DNA of 64,000 nucleotides, from NCBI GenBank assembly GCA_013368375.1, contig JAACJP010000028.1:124001-188000 (forward strand). The letters run 5' to 3'. This stretch comes from Tricholomella constricta. Taxonomy: Eukaryota; Basidiomycota; Agaricomycetes; Agaricales; Lyophyllaceae. Made by a program: the position numbers and the translations under genes. Positions 32,089 to 40,953 of the stretch are shown here, piece by piece (the first letter of the stretch is position 1; each line of letters opens with the position of its first letter). A model generated the notes under the pieces. That model was not told the origin of the DNA, searched no databases, and worked only from the letters and a program-made list of their open reading frames with translations.

Positions 32089-32141
32089 CTACCGCGGGAA
32101 GGCAGAGTGCGCGTGGTCGACGATGTAGACGAGCGACCACG
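32086..32141 (+). promoter_or_regulatory. Putative stop-codon readthrough element (UGA-CUA plus stem-loop)
   Basis: The gag-protease stop is GAA TGA CTA. UGA followed by CUA is one of the best-known leaky contexts in eukaryotic recoding. The downstream frame is the same and is open through pol, with no ATG near its start. A perfect 8-bp stem (CGTGGTCG 32112-32119; CGACCACG 32134-32141) with a 14-nt loop begins 23 nt after the stop. The alternative is a simple CGA-to-TGA mutation in a formerly single gag-pol frame. Confidence 0.6.
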
Positions 32142-35100
32142 GTATCGGGGACTGGCAACGAGCGAGCCTCTGATAGTGTGTAACGACGAACGGTCGGACA
32201 CAGACGGGAGGGGGTTGGGCATAACCCCAGAAGAGAAGCCGAGCGAAGGCACGCGGACGTCGGAAGGGCGACGGCGAGTGAGGATCGAGGAGGAGGAGGA
32301 CGTGGATGCGCCCACTCCGGGAACGGGATTACCGAGGTCATTCCCGGTAATCATGGAGGACGACGATGTGTTGTCGACCGAAGACATTGAAAGAATGGTG
32401 GACGAAGCACCCGACATTCTTAGAAGCGGACGAAGCCGCTACCACACACTGAAGGATCTGCGCGAACTTGAGGAGATCGTACAGGAATTTACAAGGACGC
32501 GGTACCCGGAACGGGTACCACGGGAAGCAATACGTGCGGTATTCCCGGTAATACCGGAAGTGGATGATCCGTTTACGGATGAGCACATCAGCGAGTCGCT
32601 GCGTGCGGTGACGGAGAGACACCAAAAGCGGGTAGCTCAGATGGGCGCCCTTACTGAGGAGGATATCCCGAGATTGCGGGACGCATGGATGGAGTCCTGT
32701 AAGGACATCATGAATGGGGTACCGGAGGAACTACCTCTGGTACGAGGGGTTAATCACCACATTAATCTCGTCGACGATGACAAGCAGTACCATTACCACT
32801 TGCCACGGTGCCCGGATTCACTTTGGACACAACTGATGGAGAAGATCGCGCGGTACACACGCGCGGGATGGTGGGAGTCGGTGCAGACGTCACAAGCTGC
32901 ACCAATGCTTTGTATACCAAAGAAAGACGGCCGACTGCGAACAGCAGTCGACGGTCGGAAAAGGAATGCGAACACGATTAAGGACGTGACGCCGTTCCCG
33001 GACCAGGACCAGATCCGATTGGATGTGGCACGAGCAAAAATTCGATCAAAAATCGATTTTTCGGATGCATACGAGCAAGTACGCGTCCATCCGCCGGACG
33101 TGCGCAAAAGCGCGTTCGCAACTGTGTTTGGCACATTCGTGAGCCACACAATGCAGATAGGGGACTGTAACGCGCCAGCGACGTTTCAGAGAGTCATGAC
33201 GATGATATTTCGAGACTTTATCGGAATATTTCTACATGTATACTTGGACGACTTGTTCGTATACAGCGCTACGGTAGACGAGCACGAGAAGCATCTCAAG
33301 CTCGTTTTTGACAAGATAAGGGAGAACAAGTTCTACCTTAAGAAGGAAAAGTGTGAACTTTACTCCGATAAAGTCGATTGCCTAGGGCATGTAATCGACG
33401 ACAAGGGATTGCACGCGACAGCGGACAAGATGGCGCGTATCCGCGAATGGCGGAGACCGCGAAACTACGGCGATATCCAGAGATTTCTGGGTCTTGTACA
33501 GTATCTGGCGCACTTTCTGCCAGATATATCGTCGTATACGACACCACTGTCAGCAATGACACAGAATGGACAGGCCTTCGCATGGAGGCCCATCCACGAG
33601 TCATGCTTTCAAGCAATTAAGGACGTGTGTTGTAAAACGCCTGTCCTGGTGCCATTGGACCATAGCAAGGATGAACCCATATGGGTTATCTGCGACGCGT
33701 CGGTATCCGGCGTGGGCGCAATGTACGGACAGGGACCGACATGGCAGACATGCAGGCCGGCGGGATTTATGTCCCGCAAATTTACGGATGCTCAAAGACA
33801 CTATCGTGTGTTCGAGCAAGAGACGATAGCGATACTAGAAGCCCTCCTTAAGTGGGAGGATAAGCTTATAGGGTACCGTATACATGTGGTAACCGACCAC
33901 AAGGCACTGGAGTTCTTCCAGACGCAGAGGCGGCTATCTAGCCGCCAGACGAGATGGATGGAATATCTATCTCGCTTTGACTTTGACATTCGTTATGTCA
34001 AAGGATCACTAAATAAAGTAGCGGATGCGCTGTCCAGATATCACGAGAGTGATGTCTGGGATGATAGATTTATGATGAACGACTACGTTAACGCAGACGT
34101 TCGACTCGACCCAAGACACGACGACTTGCCGTGGGATAGGGTACGAGAAGTGGTGGATAAGGTCGTGGAACGACAGATCCAGCAAAAAGCGTTCACGCAG
34201 GAGCACAGCAGAATAGCGGTGCTCCGGGATTTGGTGCAAGAGCGAGATGTGAGGGCGGCAGAGCTAGCGGCCGCCGCCGAGAACGGCGACGCGGGGGAGT
34301 CGGTCGCGAACAGTGCGGACGACCCCACCGTATTTCAGTCTCGGGAACGCGGAGCGGACCTGAGAGCGACAGTCGAGAACGGGGAGGGGAATGAGATATT
34401 CCTCTCCGCGGTGAAAGCGGGGTACGAGACGGACCCGCTGTTTAAAAAGATAGTGAGCGCACCCGCTCAGCATCCATCCTTTCGGGTAAAGGAAGGACTG
34501 GTGTGGGGGAAGAATAGAGGCGGAGAGGAGGTGCTATGCATCCCCTCCGCAAAGAACGGGGCACAATCACTGCACGGGCAAGTAATTGAACGTGCGCACC
34601 GAGTAGTGGGCCACTTCGGTCCACAACGTACCGCCGACTATGTGCGACGGTGGTACTGGTGGCCACGACTTCAGCGTGAAGTCGAGGCGTTTTGCGCGTC
34701 CTGCCAGACGTGTATAACGACGAAAGGAGAGTACCGAGCACCGGCGGGGCTGGTGCACTCGTTACCGATACCCACGAAGCCATGGGAGTCGATCGGGATG
34801 GACTTTGTAGGTCCGTTCCCGGAAGTGGATGGATACAACTACTTGTGGGTAGTGGTATGCCGGATGACGTCCCAGGTGCACCTAGTACCACTAAATACGA
34901 GAACGACGGCGTCACAGCTGTCGTGGATTTACATGAGGGAGGTAGTGCGACTGCACGGTCTCCCGAGCTCGATCGTATGCGACCGGGACCCCAAGTTCAC
35001 ATCCAAGTGGTGGAAGGAACTACACCGACTGATGGGGTCGACGCTATTGATGTCTACAGCGTTCCATCCTCAGACGGATGGTGCCACAGAGAGGGCGAAT

Positions 35101-35913
35101 CGGTCGATCGCGCAGATCATCCGATCGTGTATACGACCAGACCAGAGGGACTGGGTCGTAGCGCTGCCGATGGTCGAATTCACAATTAATTCGAGTATTA
35201 GCGCGGCAACGGGGTTCGCCCCGTTTGAGGTTAACCACGGTTATATGCCAACGGTGATGACGAAGATCGACCCGGGGACGAAAGCGCCACCGGGGGTTCA
35301 GGAGTTCGCAGCGAATGCGCTGCGAAACATGGCAGCGGCGCACGACGCGATTATCGCGGCACGCACATTTCAGCGACACCACGCGAACATGCGGAGGAGA
35401 CCTGATCCAGTGATAGGTAAGGACGACCTTGTCTATCTATCAACGGATAACCTGTCCCTACCGTCCGGGAGGGCGGGTAAACTACTACCTAAATACGTGG
35501 GCCCGTACAGGGTCCTCGAGGTGTTTCCGGAGACGTCCAACTATGTGTTGGAGTTACCAGAAGCTCTTAGGAAGCGCAGGATACACCCGCGTTTCCATAT
35601 ATCGAGGATTCGCCCACATCAGGCGAATGACGACGCTCTGTTTCCTAACAGAGCGACGCCGGAGGCCTATGATTTTGGGGCCCCCGACGAAACCAAATAC
35701 TATGTCGACAAAATTGTCGGGCATCAGTGGACCGGGAAGGAGGTGTCCTTCCTGGTCAAGTGGACAATGGGCGACTCTACATGGGAGCCGCTCAAGACAT
35801 GTGAGGAGCTCGAAGCGCTGGACAGCTACCTCGAACTCATTGGGGTGAAGGACTGGACAGCCCTTCCCCGGCGGGCGACGGTGATGACGCGCGCTAAGAC
35901 GGGGGCGCGATGA
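32089..35913 (+). CDS. pol: Pol of element C: reverse transcriptase, RNase H, integrase, chromodomain
   Basis: About 1,270 residues, in phase with gag-protease through TGA. After an acidic linker come the reverse transcriptase (APMLCIPKKDGRLRTAVDGR, then VYLDDLFVYS near residue 380 counted from 32107) and RNase H (VICDASVSGVGAMYGQG, VVTDHKALEFF, DALSRY). The integrase has an HHCC finger (HRVVGHFGPQ..., CASCQTC; about 830-870) and a catalytic core (GMDFVGPF, CDRDPKFTSKWW near 957, QTDGATERANRSI). A C-terminal chromodomain lies around residues 1196-1248 (VDKIVGHQWTGKEVSFLVKW, DSTWEPLKTCEELE), predicting targeting to methylated histone H3 chromatin. The frame is intact. Its TGA (35911-35913) overlaps the ATG of the third ORF. 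Confidence 0.93.
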   Translation, partial: LPREGRVRVVDDVDERPRYRGLATSEPLIVCNDERSDTDGRGLGITPEEKPSEGTRTSEGRRRVRIEEEEDVDAPTPGTGLPRSFPVIMEDDDVLSTEDIERMVDEAPDILRSGRSRYHTLKDLRELEEIVQEFTRTRYPERVPREAIRAVFPVIPEVDDPFTDEHISESLRAVTERHQKRVAQMGALTEEDIPRLRDAWMESCKDIMNGVPEELPLVRGVNHHINLVDDDKQYHYHLPRCPDSLWTQLMEKIARYTRAGWWESVQTSQAAPMLCIPKKDGRLRTAVDGRKRNANTIKDVTPFPDQDQIRLDVARAKIRSKIDFSDAYEQVRVHPPDVRKSAFATVFGTFVSHTMQIGDCNAPATFQRVMTMIFRDFIGIFLHVYLDDLFVYSATVDEHEKHLKLVFDKIRENKFYLKKEKCELYSDKVDCLGHVIDDKGLHATADKMARIREWRRPRNYGDIQRFLGLVQYLAHFLPDISSYTTPLSAMTQNGQAFAWRPIHESCFQAIKDVCCKTPVLVPLDHSKDEPIWVICDASVSGVGAMYGQGPTWQTCRPAGFMSRKFTDAQRHYRVFEQETIAILEALLKWEDKLIGYRIHVVTDHKALEFFQTQRRLSSRQTRWMEYLSRFDFDIRYVKGSLNKVADALSRYHESDVWDDRFMMNDYVNADVRLDPRHDDLPWDRVREVVDKVVERQIQQKAFTQEHSRIAVLRDLVQERDVRAAELAAAAENGDAGESVANSADDPTVFQSRERGADLRATVENGEGNEIFLSAVKAGYETDPLFKKIVSAPAQHPSFRVKEGLVWGKNRGGEEVLCIPSAKNGAQSLHGQVIERAHRVVGHFGPQRTADYVRRWYWWPRLQREVEAFCASCQTCITTKGEYRAPAGLVHSLPIPTKPWESIGMDFVGPFPEVDGYNYLWVVVCRMTSQVHLVPLNTRTTASQLSWIYMREVVRLHGLPSSIVCDRDPKFTSKWWKELHRLMGSTLLMSTAFHPQTDGATERANRSIAQIIRSCIRPDQRDWVVALPMVEFTINSSISAATGFAPFEVNHGYMPTVMTKIDPGTKAPPGVQEFAANALRNMAAAHDAIIAARTFQRHHANMRRRPDPVIGKDDLVYLSTDNLSLPSGRAGKLLPKYVGPYRVLEVFPETSNYVLELPEALRKRRIHPRFHISRIRPHQANDDALFPNRATPEAYDFGAPDETKYYVDKIVGHQWTGKEVSFLVKWTMGDSTWEPLKTCEELEALDSYLELIGVKDWTALPRRATVMTRAKTGAR

Positions 35914-38351
35914 ATGGCGTCGAGACATACGGCCCGCGAGGGCGCAGTCACGGGACCGAACAGGTCTCAGAGTGGGAAGAAAAAACCGGCATAAGCCGAG
36001 CGTCACAAACACGACAGTGTGACGTGTTGAGATTTTTTCTTCAGCACCATCAACCGATGGAGCGACCACCGCGCGATGACCGACCAGACAGGCCGGACCA
36101 CCCAATGGGTGGTCCCGATAACAACGACAACGCGAGGGGCGGAAGAGAATTCCGTCCCAGAGACAGCCGAAGGGATGGGGAGCGTGACCGAAAGCGGTCG
36201 CGATCCCCAACGAGAGGACGTGAACGGTCCCGAGAGAGGGATAGCGGTGGCAGATACCTGTCGCCGCAACGAGAGAGTGGGAGTGGCCGCGCGCGAGAGC
36301 GCTCACGGTCAGTGGAACAAGCAGCGAGCGCAAGCGAGCTGAGGTGGACCTACAATGAGCAGGTCAACCTGATCAGTCACCCGAGAGGGTGTACGACGTG
36401 CACAGCGTATGCAGCGCACATGCTGATGGATTCCATCACGGAAGCGGAGGGCTTACAGAGAGCCCACCGCAAGCAGAAGGAACATATTAAGAGCGCCGAC
36501 TTGGCAGCTCTTAAGGTTGAGAGGGAGGACTTGCGCAACAAGTTGCGGTCCTTCGATACGGATTATCGACGCTTGTGCGCCGATTATGATGAGCTTCGCG
36601 AGCAGTTCTATGCTCGCGAAAACGAGTGTAGGGAGCTGCGCGGGCAGTTGGAGGCTCGCGACAAGGAAGATGGAGGCGGGAAGCGAAAGCGCTCCCGCAC
36701 CGACGACGGTGAAACCATCGCGTCGTACGAGGCAGGACCGACATCGTCGAGACTGTCTCCAGCGAGTCAGCTGCCGGTCAGACTACCGGCAGAACATGAG
36801 GATACAGACGCCAGTCATGGCGACTATATGGATATCGACGTGGGGACGTACCCGACCCCTGTCGAGGCGTACGGGGTATCCGCGCCCGTCGGGGCGCAGA
36901 ATACGACGCCGGCCATTCGTAGGCCGGCGCCAGTCAACCTGGTGGCGCCGTTGGGGTCTACGGACCACATCAGGCTACCCGGCGGGGCTCATCTGAGCGC
37001 CGTCGATCATACGCTCCGATTCGGGAAGCGAGCGCAACGCGCCGCCGAGAACGAGCGAATGGGGCTGCCTCCCCCGCGGATGGGGATGCCTGCAGGAGGA
37101 ACCGGGATGCCCGCGTCAGCGGGAGAGCTGGAGGCTTGGATAGCCGCAGCCAATATCCCAGGCAACGAGTTTGCGTTGCAGCGAATGAAAGCATTCGTTG
37201 CAGTCTGCCAGCAGATTGCAGACGCCAACCGCACGGAGGTGATGCGGTCGGCAATGACACAATGGCGACTCCCTACATGGGCGAAGGCAAAGCAGGCTGC
37301 CGTGACGGCGAAGTACGCCGTGGGCAAGGGGCCGAAACCTGTGAAGGTTCCGAACCCGAACTATGGTGACCCAGCGGAGACCTGGGCAGCATGGTTGTAC
37401 CGGAATCGGGCAACCATCATTAACAATGGCCGACCCCAGTATCCGGGGACGGTAGTAGGACCTGGGGGAGTGTCCTTGACGCACATTCGCGGCATGAACA
37501 TCATCATGCCACGCGCACCGAGGCGTGTCGCCGACCTGGCGGCAATGAGGAATCGAACTCGATTCCTCCAAATGGCCTGTGAGTTGATGGGTACAGTGAA
37601 TCTGTACCGCAACACGCTGCAATTGCTCGGAAGGAGTGTTGCAGAAGTCGAGACAGTCGAGCGGTTCGCACAGCCGCTCGACAATGTGACGATGGAAGAC
37701 ATCGCCGCATTTTTCGCTCAACAAGGAGTAAGCGTCGAACGTTTCGTCGACGCTCAGCCTTTCGGGATGGAGTGGCTCCGGGATTACCAGGGCGGCCACA
37801 CCGAGGATCCCGAGGCCAGTGCCGTGTTTTCACGGATGGCCAACTATGCCTTGACCCAGCATGACTGGACTCAAGACACGTTGCCGGGGGAAGCGACGTG
37901 GTGGTATCCACCATCGCGACGAACTAACGTGCCAGTAGCTGGCGCGAGTGGAGTATCGACGATGTCGATGTCCAGTATAGCAGGGTCATCGGCCGTAGGG
38001 TCGGTGACCGCGTCAAGAACGCCGTTGACGGTGGCACACCAGTTGACGGCGGGAGTCCGGGCGGCCCTGAACTATGGGTCATCCGAGGCCGGACGCTCGG
38101 GGTCAGGCGCGGGGCCGTCGGGAAGTGCGACGACCTCAGGAGTAGCAACAGCGGCGGCGGTATCGGCGCCCACACCAGGTCTCGGGGCTGGGGTGGGCAG
38201 TGTAAGCGAAGGGCCACCCGCAAACGCGGGGGGGCCCAGTGACCAGATGCAGGGGACTGGCGGAGAGGTGCCAGACGACCCCATGGACGGCTCGGTCTCA
38301 GGGCGAGCACCGTCGGGGTTGGAGGACGGCGAGGTGGAGGGCGCGGCGTGA
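35910..38351 (+). CDS. Third ORF of element C in env position (813 residues), unknown function
   Basis: Its ATG overlaps the pol stop as ATGA, the arrangement used for stop-restart coupling. Residues about 75-135 are Arg/Ser/Asp-rich (RDRKRSRSPTRGRERSRER), like an SR-protein RS region. Residues about 175-250 form a charged coiled coil (EREDLRNKLRSFDTDY, ENECRELRGQLEARDKED). A basic patch GGGKRKRSR follows. Residues about 400-640 look globular (ELEAWIAAANIPGNEFALQR, MTQWRLPTWAKAKQAAVTAK, HIRGMNIIMPRAPRRVADLA). The C-terminus is Gly/Ser/Ala-rich and acidic. There is no signal peptide or membrane segment, so it is not an envelope protein. It could bind RNA, chromatin or the splicing machinery. 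The frame is intact over 2.4 kb, which argues for selection. Confidence 0.85.
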   Translation: MNGVETYGPRGRSHGTEQVSEWEEKTGISRASQTRQCDVLRFFLQHHQPMERPPRDDRPDRPDHPMGGPDNNDNARGGREFRPRDSRRDGERDRKRSRSPTRGRERSRERDSGGRYLSPQRESGSGRARERSRSVEQAASASELRWTYNEQVNLISHPRGCTTCTAYAAHMLMDSITEAEGLQRAHRKQKEHIKSADLAALKVEREDLRNKLRSFDTDYRRLCADYDELREQFYARENECRELRGQLEARDKEDGGGKRKRSRTDDGETIASYEAGPTSSRLSPASQLPVRLPAEHEDTDASHGDYMDIDVGTYPTPVEAYGVSAPVGAQNTTPAIRRPAPVNLVAPLGSTDHIRLPGGAHLSAVDHTLRFGKRAQRAAENERMGLPPPRMGMPAGGTGMPASAGELEAWIAAANIPGNEFALQRMKAFVAVCQQIADANRTEVMRSAMTQWRLPTWAKAKQAAVTAKYAVGKGPKPVKVPNPNYGDPAETWAAWLYRNRATIINNGRPQYPGTVVGPGGVSLTHIRGMNIIMPRAPRRVADLAAMRNRTRFLQMACELMGTVNLYRNTLQLLGRSVAEVETVERFAQPLDNVTMEDIAAFFAQQGVSVERFVDAQPFGMEWLRDYQGGHTEDPEASAVFSRMANYALTQHDWTQDTLPGEATWWYPPSRRTNVPVAGASGVSTMSMSSIAGSSAVGSVTASRTPLTVAHQLTAGVRAALNYGSSEAGRSGSGAGPSGSATTSGVATAAAVSAPTPGLGAGVGSVSEGPPANAGGPSDQMQGTGGEVPDDPMDGSVSGRAPSGLEDGEVEGAA

Positions 38352-38523
38352 GGGGCGGGACGACAGTACCGCCCGCGAAAAAAAAAAAAAAAAAAAATTT
38401 CAGACATATAAAAGTATATGTCTATAGCCATAGAGAACACGATGGTGGACTTACACAAGTCTACTATCCAAACAACGGAATTGGGGATAGATCGAGCCGG
38501 GGGCTCGATCTAGAGGGGGAGAG
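38352..38523 (+). promoter_or_regulatory. 3' untranslated region of element C: A-run, two hairpins, polypurine tract
   Basis: An uninterrupted run of about 20 A lies at 38378-38397. A 9-bp hairpin follows (AGACATATA/TATATGTCT, 38402-38423), then an 11-bp hairpin (TAGATCGAGCC/GGCTCGATCTA, 38488-38512). The purine tract AGAGGGGGAGAG (38512-38523) abuts the 3' LTR and is the expected plus-strand primer. Confidence 0.75.
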
Positions 38524-38715
38524 TGTAACGGGCGTTACCGAATATGGTAGTGATCGTTGTTTGTCTTTGTTTATTTCTAAAGGTGCTGGCCATATATAGC
38601 CAGCACCTCTGTATTATATAATCTTTAGACTTATACATACCTACATCTACACACAATCCAATCAGTGGTCGTGTTTAGTTTGGTGTGAACTCTTAAGTCT
38701 AACCACACCCTTACA
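38524..38715 (+). repeat. 3' LTR of element C (192 bp)
   Basis: Identical to the 5' LTR except for one C-to-T difference (38551). It includes the 10-bp TATA-enclosing inverted repeat at 38581-38608. TCGGC follows directly. Confidence 0.96.
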
Positions 38716-39396
38716 TCGGCGGTCGCGTTCATTTATCGAAAGTCGGTTTTTGCTGACAAGGAATTGGGTAACAGAAAGGAACTGTCGGTAATATTCCCCG
38801 AGATCGCTATTCGACTGGATCCCGAGTCGGTGTCGTTCTCTGATCAGGTGGTCGAGGTCGGCCATTGAATACTTTCTTTCCTCGCTTGCGCCTGGGTAAA
38901 GCGCCATTATCGCTTTTCGCCAATCGTCGTGTGTGGTACTGACTGCGAACTCGTCAAGTTGCTCCCATAGGTCAGCGGTATTGATGTCGGTGTATCGCGT
39001 AGTGTGCATTTTCTTCTCCTGTTCGTCTACGACGTTACACTCGATGAAGAGATGATTTAAGTCCGAGAAATATCGGCGCAGTTCGCGCACGCGTTCGTGC
39101 ACGAACATCAGCGCCGAGCTTTGTCCGCGTGCGGGCATCGGTTTTACAATGATCGGTGGTTGTGCCATGATAGATGTTGTTGGTTTCGGAAGAGGGGACG
39201 GTGAGGGGGAATACAATGGCGAGGGGGAATCTGAGGTGTCTGGGGTCGTGGGCGATAGAGGCGGGAGTCTAAATCCTACTCCTTGATCGGTAGTAGGAGG
39301 TTCCGATGTAAAGGGGTCGGAAGCTGGGTTGGTTTGAACGGTCGGTTCGGGGAACGGTGTTTGATCGGTCGGGGTAGGCGACGGTGGTGTCGACAA
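38716..39396 (-). CDS. gag: Gag N-terminal part of element B (continues at 28429 beyond element C)
   Basis: It starts with ATG at 39396. Residues 1-80 are Pro/Ser/Thr-rich. The capsid-type region follows (SSALMFVHERVRELRRYFSD, TRYTDINTADLWEQLDEFAV, KAIMALYPGASEERKYSMAD, YRQFLSVTQFLV). The frame runs to the TSD. After removal of element C and one TCGGC it continues ERDRRFRRVFQSDLWSKIY, so the insertion point is confirmed at codon level. Confidence 0.85.
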
Positions 39397-39654
39397 GGGG
39401 CTATAGAATAGCGGGCTGAGGTTGTTATGGGTTGCGCGGTGTGGGGTTACTGAGCGGAAGAACGGAGAGAGCGATTCTGAGTCGGTGTCGGCTTGTCCTA
39501 AGGCAGCACGGATTTCGGCACGGAGGGTTCGGGTTTTAGCTTCCTGTCAGGTTGCGGGCGGAATGGTCGACGAGTCGTAGGTTTTTATGAATAAGAGGAG
39601 TGAGGCTGCATGTTCGGCGGTGGCTTTTAAAAACCCTCCCAGTGGGCTCCAGAA
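39397..39654 (-). promoter_or_regulatory. Leader of element B with tRNA-type primer-binding site
   Basis: On the minus strand, after the LTR end CTATCA, three bases (TTC) precede TGGAGCCCACTGGGA. The TGG start fits pairing with a tRNA 3' CCA, and the matching tRNA was not identified. Otherwise this is untranslated leader before the gag ATG at 39396. Confidence 0.55.
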
Positions 39655-40953
39655 TGATAGAGCTAGAAGGCCTGTAGGTGCTGTGCACAACAACAAAACA
39701 ACTAACAACTATGGGGGCGAGAAGTGTTAAAAGTTCCCAAACACGCGAGTGTGCAGGGTTTGTAAGGGTTGTTTGACGAAGGTAAAAGACGATCCAACTC
39801 GTAGTTAGTCGAACCGACAGCAATGCGACGGGGGCTATGGAATGCGACGTTCCCAGGTGGAACGGGTCGGCGACGCGACTTTTGGTGTCAGTCGTGCGAC
39901 AACGAGGCGAACGAGGTTAATATGGGAATGATAGAGCTAGAAGGCCTGTAGGTGCTGTGCACAACAACAAAACAACTAACAACTATGGGGGCGAGAAGTG
40001 TTAAAAGTTCCCAAACACGCGAGTGTGCAGGGTTTGTAAGGGTTGTTTGACGAAGGTAAAAGACGATCCAACTCGTAGTTAGTCGAACCGACAGCAATGC
40101 GACGGGGGTGATGGAATGCGACGTTCCCAGGTGGAACGGGTCGGCGACGCGACTTTTGGTGTCGGTCGTGCAACAACGAGGCGAACGAGGTTAATACGGA
40201 GAACTCACGGGTTTGGGCGACGAGTACGAGCGGACAGAGGCGGCGGGCGACGGTGGCGACGAATTTATACGATACGAGCAGTGCAGAGACGACAGGGACG
40301 ATGATTTTGAGCTATTAACTCTGAGAGTGAGGGAAAATACGGGCTGTAATTCACTGGGGAAAGTAGGTACTACATGGGTGTGTTTTATACTATGCGACCG
40401 ACTCGTCTTTTGCGAGCCGGCGAGGCAGGTGTTTTACTGGTTTATTGGGAGAAGCGCCGCCAAGCTTGGTACCGCGTGACTCTTTTTAGGGAGTGTGGCG
40501 CTCTTTGGCTCGGCAAAGGGGTTTTTGATCGGCTCGAGGCGTCAGGTCGGATTTGTGATCGGTATAGGAATTGTGATCGGTATTGGCTCTTGGAGGCGGA
40601 ACTCCGTGGTACGGCCGGATCCTTTCTGTGAATGGCTGGGTAAGGCGTTTCGTAGGGTAATTTCAAATTGGGTGGGGTTGTCGCCGGGTTGAGGCCTTGG
40701 CATACCAACGTGCGTGGTCGTCGACAGCTTATTCAGTGTTCCGTGCTCCGTGCGCCCAGACAAAGGAGGGCTGGTGCTCCTAGTTGCTTCGTCTCCTGGT
40801 CGGTGCATCAGGTGGTTGGTTGGTCGGTCGGTCGCATCGTCGGTCGGTCGGTTCGTGCTTCGGTCGCACTTGGAACCGCGTTTTGCTGTGGCGCAGTGGT
40901 CGATATCCGTAGAATGGGTTGGTTCGGTGTACAGCGCTGGTCGGTGCTCATCA
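39655..40953 (-). repeat. 5' LTR of element B (about 1.3 kb, two 274-bp units)
   Basis: TGATAGAG...CTCATCA on the plus strand. It is nearly identical to 9199-11025 outside the tandem units (start points 39655 and 39929). It is flanked outside by GCGC (40954-40957) and pol codons of A2. Confidence 0.85.

Larger units (their letters stand above)
28430..38715 (+). mobile_element. Ty3/gypsy LTR retrotransposon C, complete and recent, with a third ORF
   Basis: The 192-bp LTRs differ at one base (C/T at 28457 versus 38551). The 5-bp target duplication TCGGC flanks it (28425-28429 and 38716-38720). Order: LTR, ORF0 (28678-29199), gag-protease (to 32088), pol (to 35913), third ORF (35910-38351), A-run, hairpins, polypurine tract, LTR. 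The first three frames are in one phase, separated only by TGA codons. No other stop or frameshift is present in 9.7 kb. The sequence is crowded with short perfect hairpins. It sits in the gag of element B in opposite orientation. Confidence 0.95.
9199..40953 (-). mobile_element. Ty3/gypsy LTR retrotransposon B, carrying antisense genes, interrupted by a Plavaka-like transposon and element C
   Basis: The LTRs (9199-11025 and 39655-40953) begin and end TGATAGAG...CTCATCA on the plus strand and are flanked by the 4-bp repeat GCGC (9195-9198 and 40954-40957). Own internal sequence is 11026-18721, 26536-28429 and 38716-39654. In transcription order it contains a leader with a TGG-type primer site, gag (two pieces), protease, a -1 frameshift site, RT/RNase H, integrase, two antisense genes, then the polypurine tract. 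Coding regions carry stops at CGA-type positions and one frameshift, so this copy is inactive. Confidence 0.85.

Noticed and set aside
35910..38351. Third ORF of element C as an envelope gene
   Set aside because: No signal peptide, transmembrane segment or fusion-peptide-like region is visible. It has an RS-like and coiled-coil composition instead.
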